From positions 1-51,319 of the forward strand of contig JBKQVG010000046.1 in NCBI GenBank assembly GCA_052325345.1: 51,319 nucleotides of DNA. The letters run 5' to 3'. Below, piece after piece: positions 1 through 7,637 of the stretch. The notes under the pieces are model-generated. The model saw only the letters and a list, made by a program, of their open reading frames with translations, had not been told where the DNA came from and made no database searches. A program made the position numbers and the translations under genes. Every line of letters starts with the position of its first letter. Within the stretch, counting starts at the first letter, position 1. The DNA is from JBEKYD01 sp052325345 (GTDB lineage: Bacteria > Acidobacteriota > Terriglobia > Bryobacterales > Bryobacteraceae).

Positions 1-145
1 AAGGCCTCTCAAATCACGCCGGAGTAGCCCGCCGACCGACCTACTCTGTGGTGAAGACCTTTGGGTACCCTTCACTGATTCTGAACGACTTAGCTCCGGC
101 AAAAGCCTCGAAGTGCGAAAGTCGGGCTAGCCCGTGCAGATCGCT

Positions 146-345
146 TCAATAGATCGACCAGACGCCGGGCGTCGCAATCTCGGTCAGATGCCGGTCGGGA
201 TCGCGGAAGTAGATACTCTGGCCGCCCGACTCCCGCGTTCGTCTCTCCTCGACTGGAGTTGCGTTTGCCGCGAGCCAGGCTTCCCAGGCCGCCAGTTCCT
301 GCGCTTGGATTGCGAACGCGAGATGAGGGGGCATCCGGCGTGCCG
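146..345 (-). pseudogene. VOC/glyoxalase-superfamily C-terminal fragment
   Basis: About 65 codons on the minus strand read as the C-terminal half of a vicinal-oxygen-chelate (glyoxalase/bleomycin-resistance) protein. The frame has HLAFAIQAQELAAWEAWL, then SGGQSIYFRDPDRHL with the usual FRDPDGH-type turn, and it ends ATPGVWSIY just before a stop at 146-148. No VOC-like sequence precedes roughly position 345. The same DNA there is the tail of an SDR frame, so the N-terminal beta-alpha-beta module is absent and no credible start exists. The open frame does run upstream to 529, but that part is a shadow of the SDR remnant. I read this as a gene remnant. A VOC N-terminal stub on the same strand lies at 6170-6275. 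Confidence 0.6.
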
Positions 346-1004
346 CTACTTTTTCGGCCGCGAGGGACGCATCTCGAGGTAGCTGATCATGGTCCGCGCG
401 GGCATGCGCAGCACCAGCGTTACTGCTTCCGCCACGTCTTCGGGAGCGATCATCCAACTGGTGTCGCCGGAGCGGTCCGACGGACCGCCGGCAAACTCGG
501 TGGCCACGCTGCCGGGAGCGATGGCACAAAACCGCACGTTGTCGTGGCGATGGTCGAGGAAAACGGATTCTTGCCGGCCAGGCTCGAGATATTTACGATG
601 TGGCCGCCGCCGCGCTGGCGGAAGCGGGCTAGCGCCTCGCGGGAGCAATAGAACGCGCCGTTGAGATTCAGGTCGATGTTGCGCCGCCACTCCTCGATCG
701 TCATTTCCGCGGCCTTGCGGAATACTCCCGCGCCGGCGTTGTTGACGAGGATGTCGAGACCGCCCAGCGCTTCGTCCACGGCCTTAAAGAAATCAGCTAC
801 GGCTTCCGGTTTCGACACATCGGCCGGGTAGCCGAAAACCTGGCCCAATTTCCCCAGTTCGGCCACGGCGCCATCAATGGCCTCGCGCTTGCGCCCGCAA
901 ATGGCCAATTTCGCGCCCTCTCTGAGCAGCCGCTCGGCGATGGCCCTGCCGATCCCGCGTGAGCCGCCGGTAACCGCGGCAATCTTTCCCGATAACGATT
1001 CCAT
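346..1004 (-). pseudogene. SDR-family dehydrogenase with an internal deletion and frameshift
   Basis: The N-terminal 165 or so codons, starting from ATG at 1004, are a clean short-chain dehydrogenase. They show the nucleotide motif TGGSRGIG near residue 12, NNAGAG near 89, and NISSLAGKNPF near 140. The frame then breaks near 560-570. The family sequence resumes in another frame as LDHRHDNVRFCAIAPGSVA and runs to a stop at 346. Between the two halves the usual 20 or so residues are missing, including the catalytic YxxxK. The lesion is therefore a deletion of about 60 bp that is not a multiple of three. Loss of the catalytic Tyr and Lys plus the frameshift make a working oxidoreductase unlikely. 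A sequencing error could explain a frameshift but not the missing block. Confidence 0.75.
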
Positions 1005-1070
1005 GCTTCGATTTTAGTAGGGTAGGCGGCCGGAGCCGCAATAAATGAGCGACGCGACGCCCGGCCGGGT

Positions 1071-1193
1071 GCTTAACCGATCTGGGGATTTCGCAGTTTA
1101 GGCGCGGCAACCGCTCCCTGGCGGTCGCATCTCGGTTACGGCCGCCGCGAGGGAGCGGCCGACGGGAGCGGATTTCGCCAAGATCGGTTAAGC
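1071..1193. repeat. Intergenic inverted-repeat element
   Basis: A 13-bp perfect inverted repeat, GCTTAACCGATCT at 1071-1083 and AGATCGGTTAAGC at 1181-1193, bounds a 123-bp unit. Inside it lies a second, imperfect pair, CCGCTCCCTGGCGG at 1111-1124 and CCGCGAGGGAGCGG at 1145-1158 (two mismatches). The nested arms could fold into one long hairpin. It sits between the decayed SDR gene and the glycosidase gene and contains no plausible gene. This is the architecture of a REP/MITE-type palindromic element, but no terminal duplication or relative copy could be confirmed by eye. Confidence 0.6.
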
Positions 1194-1280
1194 GCCCCGC
1201 CCGGCCCGCGCCTTGTAAGCCCGCGGGTTAGGTGATAAAGGTAAGCGGTCCGCCTATCCGTTTTTTGCGAGGTGAATGAC

Positions 1281-2927
1281 ATGCTGTTCCGAATCCTCTT
1301 CTGTTTATGCGTGCTTGCCGGGATCCGCGTGAACGCCCAGACCGGAACGCCGGCGTCCATCCCCCATCTCGAGAAGCGGGGAAACGTCACCCAACTGATG
1401 GTCGACGGCAAGCCCTTCCTCGCCCTGGCCGGGGAGTTGCGCAACAACTCGGCCACCAGCCTCGAATTTATGAAGCCGATCTGGCCCAGGCTGGCCGCGG
1501 CGCATCTGAACACAGTGCTGGCAGCGGTTTCCTGGGCAATGTTCGAACCCTCCGAAGGCAATTGCGACTACAGCCTGATCGACGGCCTGATTCAAGGTGC
1601 CCGCCAGCAGCACCTACGGCTCGTATTTCTGTGGTTCGGAAGCTGGAAGAACTCCTGGTCCAGCTACGCTCCCGACTGGGTCAAGAAGGACTTCCAGCGG
1701 TTCCCCCGCGTCCAGCTCCGCGACGGCGCCGGCACGGAGAGGCTCACTCCGCTGAGCGAGACGAACCGCGCCGCGGACGCGCGCGCCTTTTCGGCTCTTA
1801 TGCGTCGAATCCGCGAGGTGGATGGCGATGCGCACACCGTCATTATGATCCAGGTGGAGAACGAAGTGGGCGTCATCCCGGACGCCCGGGATCATTCTCC
1901 GGCAGCGAATGCCGCTTACGGCCAACCGGTGCCGAACGATCTGATCGATTACATCGAGAGGCACAAGGAGACGCTGGCCCCGGAGCTGCGGGCGAAGTGG
2001 CAGGCGGCTGGATTCAAGAGCTCCGGCAACTGGGAAGCGGTCTTCGGCCCGGACCTGGCGACGGAGGACCTGTTTATGGCCTGGCAGTATGCGCGTTACA
2101 TCGGCAAGGTGGTGGAAGCGGGCAAGGCCGAATACCCTCTGCCGATGTTCGTCAATGCGGCGCTGATCCGGCCGAGCTACGCCCCGGGCCAGTACAATAG
2201 CGGCGGGCCCCTGGCTCACTCCATGGACATCTGGCGGGCCGGGGGACCGCTGATCGATTTCCTGGCGCCGGATATTTATTTCAACTTCAAGGATTGGTGC
2301 GACCGCTACGACCGGCCCGGCAACCCGCTCTTCATTCCGGAAGCGGCCGGCGGAGCCGAGGGCGCGGCCAACGTCTTTTACGCCATCGGGCAGCACAGTG
2401 CATTCGGATTCTCGCCCTTTGCCGTCGATGCGGAACCCGGCGCCGGCGAAAGCCCGCTGGCGCAAAGCTACGACGTTCTGTCGCAACTGGCGCCCCTGAT
2501 TCTGGACAACCAGACCAAGGGCGGGGTTGCCGGCGTCGTGTTGGGGGACCTCACCCCATCTCAAAAAGTGCGGCTGGGAGACTACACGCTGAATGTAACG
2601 GCAGCCGGCGGCCGGCAGCCTCTCCCAGCGGCTGCGGGGTCGCCGCGGGCGTCCCAGGCAGCGCCATCGCCGCACGGGATTTTCATTGCGACCAAACCGG
2701 ACGAATACTTCATGGCTGGTAGCGGCCTGACGATCACATTCGCTCCGAATACGCCCGGGCCCCCGATCGCCGGGCTGGCGACAGTGGAAGAGGGAAGATT
2801 TTCAGATGGCCGGTGGGTTCCCGGCCGGACCCTGGCCGGCGACGACACCGGCCAGGGGAATAACGTGTCACTACGCGGCGACCGTGGCCCCGGCATCCTG
2901 CGAGTAACTCTCTACCGGTACCGCTGA
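1281..2927 (+). CDS. Exported glycoside hydrolase, GH35/GH42-like (beta-galactosidase type)
   Basis: The 548-residue protein starts with a signal peptide (MLFRILFCLCVLAGIRVNAQ) and should act outside the cytoplasm on beta-linked galactosides or related oligosaccharides. The fold is a GH-A clan TIM barrel. LVFLWFGSWKN and QVENEVG (Asn194-Glu195, the predicted acid/base) are followed by FIPEA with Glu354 as the likely nucleophile. The C-terminal 150 residues form a beta-rich accessory region resembling the DUF5597 domain of GH35-like enzymes. I chose ATG 1281 over GTG 1272 because GCGAGGTG lies at a proper distance upstream. It stands alone, flanked by a repeat element and an unrelated GAF gene. 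The exact substrate cannot be read from the sequence; family assignment is firmer than specificity. Confidence 0.75.
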   Translation: MLFRILFCLCVLAGIRVNAQTGTPASIPHLEKRGNVTQLMVDGKPFLALAGELRNNSATSLEFMKPIWPRLAAAHLNTVLAAVSWAMFEPSEGNCDYSLIDGLIQGARQQHLRLVFLWFGSWKNSWSSYAPDWVKKDFQRFPRVQLRDGAGTERLTPLSETNRAADARAFSALMRRIREVDGDAHTVIMIQVENEVGVIPDARDHSPAANAAYGQPVPNDLIDYIERHKETLAPELRAKWQAAGFKSSGNWEAVFGPDLATEDLFMAWQYARYIGKVVEAGKAEYPLPMFVNAALIRPSYAPGQYNSGGPLAHSMDIWRAGGPLIDFLAPDIYFNFKDWCDRYDRPGNPLFIPEAAGGAEGAANVFYAIGQHSAFGFSPFAVDAEPGAGESPLAQSYDVLSQLAPLILDNQTKGGVAGVVLGDLTPSQKVRLGDYTLNVTAAGGRQPLPAAAGSPRASQAAPSPHGIFIATKPDEYFMAGSGLTITFAPNTPGPPIAGLATVEEGRFSDGRWVPGRTLAGDDTGQGNNVSLRGDRGPGILRVTLYRYR

Positions 2928-3073
2928 AACTACGGCCTCATCGCCGCGAGGTTGAGAGGCCCAAAGCCGTGCCGTGTACGTACTTTGCCCAAACAGGAAC
3001 CTCTCGCCTTGCCGCGACAAACCGCAAAAAATGCGCTGTCCCCCAACACGCGCCTGATAAAATAAGGTCAGGA

Positions 3074-3991
3074 ATGGCTTCTACGGCGCCCGCGGCGGGC
3101 TTAGCACGCGCTCTGCAGGAACACGTTTCTTTCGTGATGGGCGAAGTCGACCGCCTGACCGCCGAGGCGCGCGCCCGAGCCCTGAGCGACGGCGCCAGCC
3201 AACTCAACCAGATTGCCCGCCGCATCCGGCAAGCCACCAGCCGCGAGGAACTGTACGTGACCGTGGTGGATGCCGCCGCCTCTTTCGCCTCCGGCGCCGC
3301 CTTGCTGGTGGTGGAGGGCGAGAGCGTGCGCGCGGTCAAGGTACGGGGCTTGGACGAAGCGCGGGCGCAAGCCTTGTCCGCTCCCATTCCGCTAGCGGAA
3401 GCTCCGGCACTGGCGGACGCGGTGGCGCAGCGCGAGCCGGTAATCGCTTCCGCCAGCGCCTCGGAGGTCTCCGCGCCACTGGCCGCCGCCGCCGGCGATG
3501 CGCCCGAAGCCCGCGTCGCCATTCTTCCTATCGTGGAGAAACCGGCCGCGGAACAGGTCCCCGCTCCGGCGCTCTTGTGCGCCTGGGGTTCGTTCGAGAT
3601 GGCGGCCTTGGAATTGGTGGCGCAGGTAGCCTCGCCCGCCTGGACCGCTACCGCCGCGCCACCGCAAGAAGCCAGCGGCCATTCCGGCCGCGGCTGGGAA
3701 GACCTGTCCGAAGAGGAGCGGCGCATTCACCTGCGCGCCCAGCGCTTCGCCAGCGTCAAGGTGGCCGAAATCCGCCTGTTCGATGCCGACGCCGTGCAAT
3801 TAGGGCGTGCCCGGCGCAACTTATATGCGGTGGTGAAGGACCCCGTCGATCGGGCGCGTACGGAATTTCGGGAAACTTTTTTTGCCGCCACGGACACGAT
3901 GGTCGACTATTTGCATTTGGAGCTGGTGCGCACTCTCGCCAATGACGATCCGGAACTTATGGGCCGCGACTATCCCGGCCCTCTGGCTTAG
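3074..3991 (+). CDS. GAF-domain protein, probable signalling/sensor role
   Basis: A cytoplasmic protein of 305 residues. Residues 40-190 look like a GAF domain (REELYVTVVDAAASFASGAALLVV, then a degenerate alanine-rich stretch). The C-terminal 90 residues are charged and helical (EDLSEEERRIHLRAQRFASV and after), a tail seen next to GAF domains in acidobacterial proteins; I cannot name it. No kinase, cyclase or HTH domain is attached. Start ATG 3074 follows AAGGTCAGGA; the open frame extends further upstream to 2969 but without family-like sequence. Its last 50 bases overlap the beginning of the lytic transglycosylase gene, so the two are likely co-transcribed and possibly translationally coupled. 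Ligand and partner are unknown. Confidence 0.65.
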   Translation: MASTAPAAGLARALQEHVSFVMGEVDRLTAEARARALSDGASQLNQIARRIRQATSREELYVTVVDAAASFASGAALLVVEGESVRAVKVRGLDEARAQALSAPIPLAEAPALADAVAQREPVIASASASEVSAPLAAAAGDAPEARVAILPIVEKPAAEQVPAPALLCAWGSFEMAALELVAQVASPAWTATAAPPQEASGHSGRGWEDLSEEERRIHLRAQRFASVKVAEIRLFDADAVQLGRARRNLYAVVKDPVDRARTEFRETFFAATDTMVDYLHLELVRTLANDDPELMGRDYPGPLA

Positions 3992-6161
3992 CGCCTCGAT
4001 TTTCGTCTGCGCCGGGGCGTGGTCCAGCGCCCGCGCGGCCTCCACTCGTCCGCGCGCCGCGCGCTCCTCCGTCCCTTCGGTTTCCGCCAACGATCTTCCC
4101 GGCCTGGTGCGCGCCTATCGCGAGTCTCCCAGCGCCGTGCGGCGGGCCGCCATCGAACGCTACGCCGCGGCCCACCCGGCCCAAGCGCACCTGGCCGCGT
4201 TGGCGCTGGGGGTGGCGGCATATGAGCAGAAAGATTGGCCCGGCGCCGTCGCCTGGCTGCGCAAAGCCCGGCCCAAGCTGGCGCCCATCGCCGATTACCT
4301 GGCTTACTACCTGGCCGCCGCGCGGCTCGAAATGGCCGACGACGCTTCCGCCGTGATTGCCGAACTGGCGCCGGTCCGCGCCACCATCGGCTCCTCGCCG
4401 GTCGCCGGCAAAGCCTGGCTGGTGGAAGCTCGCGCCAGAGAAGCGGCCGACCCTGCCGCCGCCCTCCGCCTGCTGCGCGATCGCTATGCCGAGCTGTCCC
4501 AGCCCGATGGCGACCTCACCCTCGCCGATTGCTATCAGTCCGCCAATGAGTTGGCCAGCGCCGTGGAATTCTACCAGCGCGCGTACGATCGTTATCTCTC
4601 CGGCGATGCCGCCAAGCGTGCCGCCGCCGCCCTGGTCACCTTGCGCGACGCCATGGGCGCGGCGTTTCCTCAGCCGTTGCCCCAGCAGCTCCTGCGCCGT
4701 GCCGATCGCCTGCTGGATGCGCACCGCTACAGCGACGCCGAAGACGCTTACCGGTCGCTCGAAGACGCGGCGCCCGGCTTGGAACGGGAGCAGGCCGAGG
4801 TGCGCGCCGCGGCCATCCCATTGTTCCAGGGCGATGCCGGCGCGGCCGGCGAGGCGCTCCGCGCGCTTCACCCTTCCCAAGGGGAAGCCGAGGCTGAGCG
4901 TCTGTACCGCCTGGTGGAGTGCGCCCGCCGCCTGCAGAACGACGACGACATGATGGCCGCGGTGAAGACCCTGGGACAATTTCACGGCGGCTCCGTGTGG
5001 CGTTTGAAAGCCCTGGTTTCGGCCGCCAACCGGTTCCTGGTCGACAACCGCGCCGAAGAATACGTACCGCTTTACCGCGCCGCGGCCGAGGAGTTCCCGT
5101 CGGCTCCGGGCGCCGCGGTATATCACTGGAAGGTCGCCTTCTACGAGTACCTCCACGATAAAGGCGATGCCGGCTCGCTGCTGCGGGAGCAGATCGTCCG
5201 CTACCCCGGTCACTCCAGCGCCGCCAGCGCCGCATATTTTCTGGGGCGGCAGGCCGAATCGGAGGGGGATTTCCCGGCCGCGCGCGTGTACTACGAATGG
5301 TTGGCATCGGCGCGCTCGAACTACTACTACGGAATGTTGGCCCGCGCCTGTCTGGCGCGTGCGGAAGTCAAGAACGCCAAGCCCAGCCAGACCGCGCGGC
5401 AATTCCTGGCGTCAGCCAGTATGGCCGCGCCCCTGCCCCTGCCCTCGCAACCCACCGCCGCCACCACGCTGCGCATCCGCCGCTCTCGGCTGCTGCGCTC
5501 GGCTGGCCTGGCGGACCTGGCGGATGCGGAATTGCGCTTCGGCGCGCGCACCGATGGCCAGCCCGCGCTGCTCGCTTTCGAAATGGCCGAAGACGCCCCC
5601 GCGGCCTTCCAAGCCGTGCGCATCCTCAAGACGATGGTGCCCGAGCACCTCAGCCTGGCCCTCGATCAAGCCCCGCGCAAGTTCTGGGAACTGCTCTTCC
5701 CCTTGCCCTACCGCGGCGAACTGGAAGCCGCGGCGCGGCGCCACGGCCTCGACCCGTCTCTGGTAGCCGGCTTGATTCGCCAGGAATCCGAGTTCAACCC
5801 CGCCGCTCTCTCCAGCGCCCGCGCCTATGGATTGACCCAGGTGCTGCCGGCAACCGGAAGGCGGTTCGCGCGCAAGGAGGGTATCCCGCGGTTCACCCCG
5901 GCCGTCCTGCTGCAGCCCGCCGCCAACCTGCGCATCGGCACGTCGATCATTCGCTCCATGCTCGACAGCAACAACGGCAGCATGGAGCAAACCCTGGCCG
6001 CCTATAATGCCGGACCGAACCGCGTGGCGGAATGGCTGAGCTGGGCCAATTACCGCGAGCCGGCCGAGTTCGTCGAATCTATCCCCTTCACCGAGACTCG
6101 CGACTACGTGCAGGCCGTGCTGCGCAACGCGGATATGTACCGAAGGCTGTACGGGAAGTAG
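3942..6161 (+). CDS. Exported Slt70-type soluble lytic transglycosylase
   Basis: A periplasmic murein-cleaving enzyme of 739 residues. The chosen start, ATG 3942, gives an N-terminal signal sequence (MTIRNLWAATIPALWLSASI...); a start at 3882 would bury it. The middle 450 residues are helical, alanine-rich, TPR/superhelical repeats like the doughnut of E. coli Slt70. The C-terminal 150 residues are the lysozyme-like domain, with HGLDPSLVAGLIRQESEFNP (catalytic Glu615), AYGLTQVLPATG, AAYNAGPNRVAEW and ETRDYVQAVL. Length and domain order are typical for the family. It overlaps the preceding GAF gene by 50 bp. Cell wall turnover or assembly of envelope machinery is the expected role; nothing in the neighbourhood narrows it. 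Confidence 0.9.
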   Translation: MTIRNLWAATIPALWLSASIFVCAGAWSSARAASTRPRAARSSVPSVSANDLPGLVRAYRESPSAVRRAAIERYAAAHPAQAHLAALALGVAAYEQKDWPGAVAWLRKARPKLAPIADYLAYYLAAARLEMADDASAVIAELAPVRATIGSSPVAGKAWLVEARAREAADPAAALRLLRDRYAELSQPDGDLTLADCYQSANELASAVEFYQRAYDRYLSGDAAKRAAAALVTLRDAMGAAFPQPLPQQLLRRADRLLDAHRYSDAEDAYRSLEDAAPGLEREQAEVRAAAIPLFQGDAGAAGEALRALHPSQGEAEAERLYRLVECARRLQNDDDMMAAVKTLGQFHGGSVWRLKALVSAANRFLVDNRAEEYVPLYRAAAEEFPSAPGAAVYHWKVAFYEYLHDKGDAGSLLREQIVRYPGHSSAASAAYFLGRQAESEGDFPAARVYYEWLASARSNYYYGMLARACLARAEVKNAKPSQTARQFLASASMAAPLPLPSQPTAATTLRIRRSRLLRSAGLADLADAELRFGARTDGQPALLAFEMAEDAPAAFQAVRILKTMVPEHLSLALDQAPRKFWELLFPLPYRGELEAAARRHGLDPSLVAGLIRQESEFNPAALSSARAYGLTQVLPATGRRFARKEGIPRFTPAVLLQPAANLRIGTSIIRSMLDSNNGSMEQTLAAYNAGPNRVAEWLSWANYREPAEFVESIPFTETRDYVQAVLRNADMYRRLYGK

Positions 6162-6169
6162 AGGCGGAC

Positions 6170-6275
6170 GGCGGTCGGGCGATCTCGGTAAACCCAATAA
6201 TTTGAAGTAGAACCGCCGCGAGCGCTGCAGATCCGCGACCGCCGGGGCGATGTGGTGAAGGCTGTCGATTTGCAT
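6170..6275 (-). pseudogene. VOC/glyoxalase-superfamily N-terminal stub
   Basis: On the minus strand an ATG at 6275 opens a frame reading MQIDSLHHIAPAVADLQRSR, then RFYFKLLGLP. This is the first beta-alpha unit of a glyoxalase-like protein (metal-ligand His in the HHIAxAVxDLxRSRxFY pattern). The similarity ends about 35 residues in, a few bases past the stop of the transglycosylase gene. The frame continues only as antisense of that gene. The rest of the VOC gene is not adjacent. It is probably a remnant left by a rearrangement that placed the transglycosylase gene here. Confidence 0.55.
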
Positions 6276-6403
6276 GAACCCGATTTCGTTGTGCCATCTG
6301 GACAGACGGTATGAATTGTGGTAATAATAAAGTAACGTGGATTGATTTAGGGCCCTCGGGACCTGCTAATTGCAACCACGAAAAAAAGTGCTAAAGGCGA
6401 GTC

Positions 6404-6460
6404 GGTCTGTTCAAAGGAATTCTCAGACCCTGACGCCTTCGCCGGCCGTCAGGGTTTTTT
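6404..6460 (+). terminator. Rho-independent terminator, possibly of a small RNA or attenuator
   Basis: The hairpin at 6428-6454 has perfect arms CCCTGACG and CGTCAGGG and is followed by six T (6455-6460), a textbook intrinsic terminator on the plus strand. Immediately upstream, GGTCTG (6404-6409) pairs with CAGACC (6424-6429), and this second hairpin shares two bases with the terminator stem. No complete gene on the plus strand ends here: the transglycosylase stops 270 bp earlier and the next gene starts 39 bp later. It may therefore terminate a short untranslated transcript or attenuate the downstream gene. Confidence 0.75.
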
Positions 6461-6498
6461 GTTGCGAACGGACCGCATCGCTGGATGCTGGAGGTTTT

Positions 6499-6807
6499 GT
6501 GAGCGTCTGGCAGAGTTTATCGTCCCTCCCGGTTTCAGTGCCTTCGCTTTCGAGCGCCGAAGGCGATCTGGTTTCGGTATCCGTCCCAGTGGAGCCCCAC
6601 CGTCTGGAGGCCCTGTTGGAATCGTTGGCCGAAGCGTCTTTTCCCATCAACCCGCAGATCTACCACGACACGGTCACGCTGGTCGAGTTTCCGGCTTATG
6701 GCGGCCAGTTGGATGAGGTGCGCGCGACTTTGTCGGCGCATGGATTCGACGCCGCGGGCTTGCGCTATACCGCCATGCTGGCAAAGATCCAGGCCGCCTC
6801 GGCGTGA
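6499..6807 (+). CDS. Small conserved-looking protein of unknown function
   Basis: Reads as a 102-residue soluble protein from GTG 6499, which has GGAGG six bases upstream. After a short low-complexity N-terminus it shows an alternating beta/alpha pattern (VSVSVPVEPHRLEALLESLA, then INPQIYHDTVTLVEFPAYGG, then LDEVRATLSAHGFD). That resembles a ferredoxin-like or ACT-like small domain, but I recognise no named family. Its position just behind a strong intrinsic terminator suggests that expression depends on readthrough or on a promoter inside 6460-6498. The downstream neighbour is bacterioferritin, 85 bp away with its own promoter, so no functional link is implied. Confidence 0.6.
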   Translation: MSVWQSLSSLPVSVPSLSSAEGDLVSVSVPVEPHRLEALLESLAEASFPINPQIYHDTVTLVEFPAYGGQLDEVRATLSAHGFDAAGLRYTAMLAKIQAASA

Positions 6808-6856
6808 GCGGTGTTAGCGGGCCGTGACAAAGGGAACGGTTGTTGCCGCGGGCTGC

Positions 6857-6885
6857 TGGACACCCAACGTCACAATCGCTACAAT
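6857..6885 (+). promoter_or_regulatory. Promoter of bacterioferritin, predicted leaderless transcript
   Basis: TGGACA (6857-6862) and TACAAT (6880-6885) are separated by 17 bp, a good sigma-70 type pair. The ATG of bfr begins seven bases after the -10 box (6893), so transcription should start at or next to the start codon. No Shine-Dalgarno sequence lies between them. No Fur-box-like palindrome was obvious. Confidence 0.55.
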
Positions 6886-6892
6886 CCCGTCT

Positions 6893-7369
6893 ATGCAAGG
6901 AAACCCCAAAGTCATTGCCGAATTGAATGCGGCTCTCAAGGAAGAACTTACCGCCATCAGCCAGTACTTCATCCACGCCGAAATGTGTGAAAACTGGAAG
7001 TACGAGAAGCTCGGCGGCTACATCAAGAAACAGTCCATCGACGAAATGAAGCACGCCGAGGCGCTGATCGAGCGCATTCTCTTCCTGGATGGCACGCCGA
7101 ATCTCACCGAGTTGTTGTCGCTCACCGTCGGAAAGACGATTAAGGAGCAGCTCGAAAGCGACCTGACGCTGGAGCTGAATGCCGTGGCGATGTACAACAA
7201 ATCCATCAAGCTGGCGCGCGAAGAAGCGGACAACGCTTCGGCGGAGCTGTTCAAGAAGCTGCTCGAAGATGAAGAGAAGCACGTCGACTGGCTGGAAGCC
7301 CAACTCTACCAGATCAAAGAACTCGGCTACGAGCGCTACCTGACCCAACAGCTCGGCGAAAAGGACTAG
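6893..7369 (+). CDS. bfr: Bacterioferritin (haem-binding iron-storage protein)
   Basis: The 158-residue protein matches the usual bacterioferritin length. It forms a 24-subunit shell that oxidises Fe(II) and stores it as a mineral. Every expected ferroxidase ligand is present at the canonical position: Glu18, Glu51, His54, Glu94, Glu127 and His130. Met52, the axial ligand of the inter-subunit haem, is also there (DEMKHAE). The start at 6893 is fixed by MQGNPKVIAELNAAL, the standard N-terminus, although the frame is open upstream to 6824. There is no ferredoxin (Bfd) gene alongside. The promoter is so close that the mRNA is likely leaderless. Confidence 0.95.
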   Translation: MQGNPKVIAELNAALKEELTAISQYFIHAEMCENWKYEKLGGYIKKQSIDEMKHAEALIERILFLDGTPNLTELLSLTVGKTIKEQLESDLTLELNAVAMYNKSIKLAREEADNASAELFKKLLEDEEKHVDWLEAQLYQIKELGYERYLTQQLGEKD

Positions 7370-7637
7370 TGTAGGAGCCCGTGGCAGAAGTCAAAGCAGG
7401 CCGAAGCCCTACTCCACGGCGCTCGCAAACTATGGACCCGGCTTTCGGTGCGACGGTACCAAACTTTGGTTTGCCTCGTGGGCGAATGGTACCAGTGATT
7501 GTGACGGGAGCCGGTCGAGTGGTACGAACCAAATCTAACTTTGGACAGCGTATCGGTTTTTAGCGTTGCGGATGAGAGAATTTACGCCATAATCGTTACT
7601 AAGGTTATTTGGTGGATGGGGTATCGGGAGTTCCTCA
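7370..7637. other. Intergenic region without a convincing gene
   Basis: This stretch holds a 60-codon open frame (7381-7563) with no family resemblance and no ribosome site. It also has several partly symmetric motifs around GGTACC (two copies) and CCAAACTTTGG-like sequence. Nothing here can be assigned. It separates bacterioferritin from the next gene, whose ribosome binding site GGGAG lies at about 7627. Confidence 0.5.

Noticed and set aside
1..145. tRNA or other RNA gene at the window edge
   Set aside because: No cloverleaf-compatible arms or TTCGANTC-type loop could be found in these bases.
7381..7563. 60-codon plus-strand frame after bacterioferritin
   Set aside because: No ribosome site or family resemblance; likely chance.
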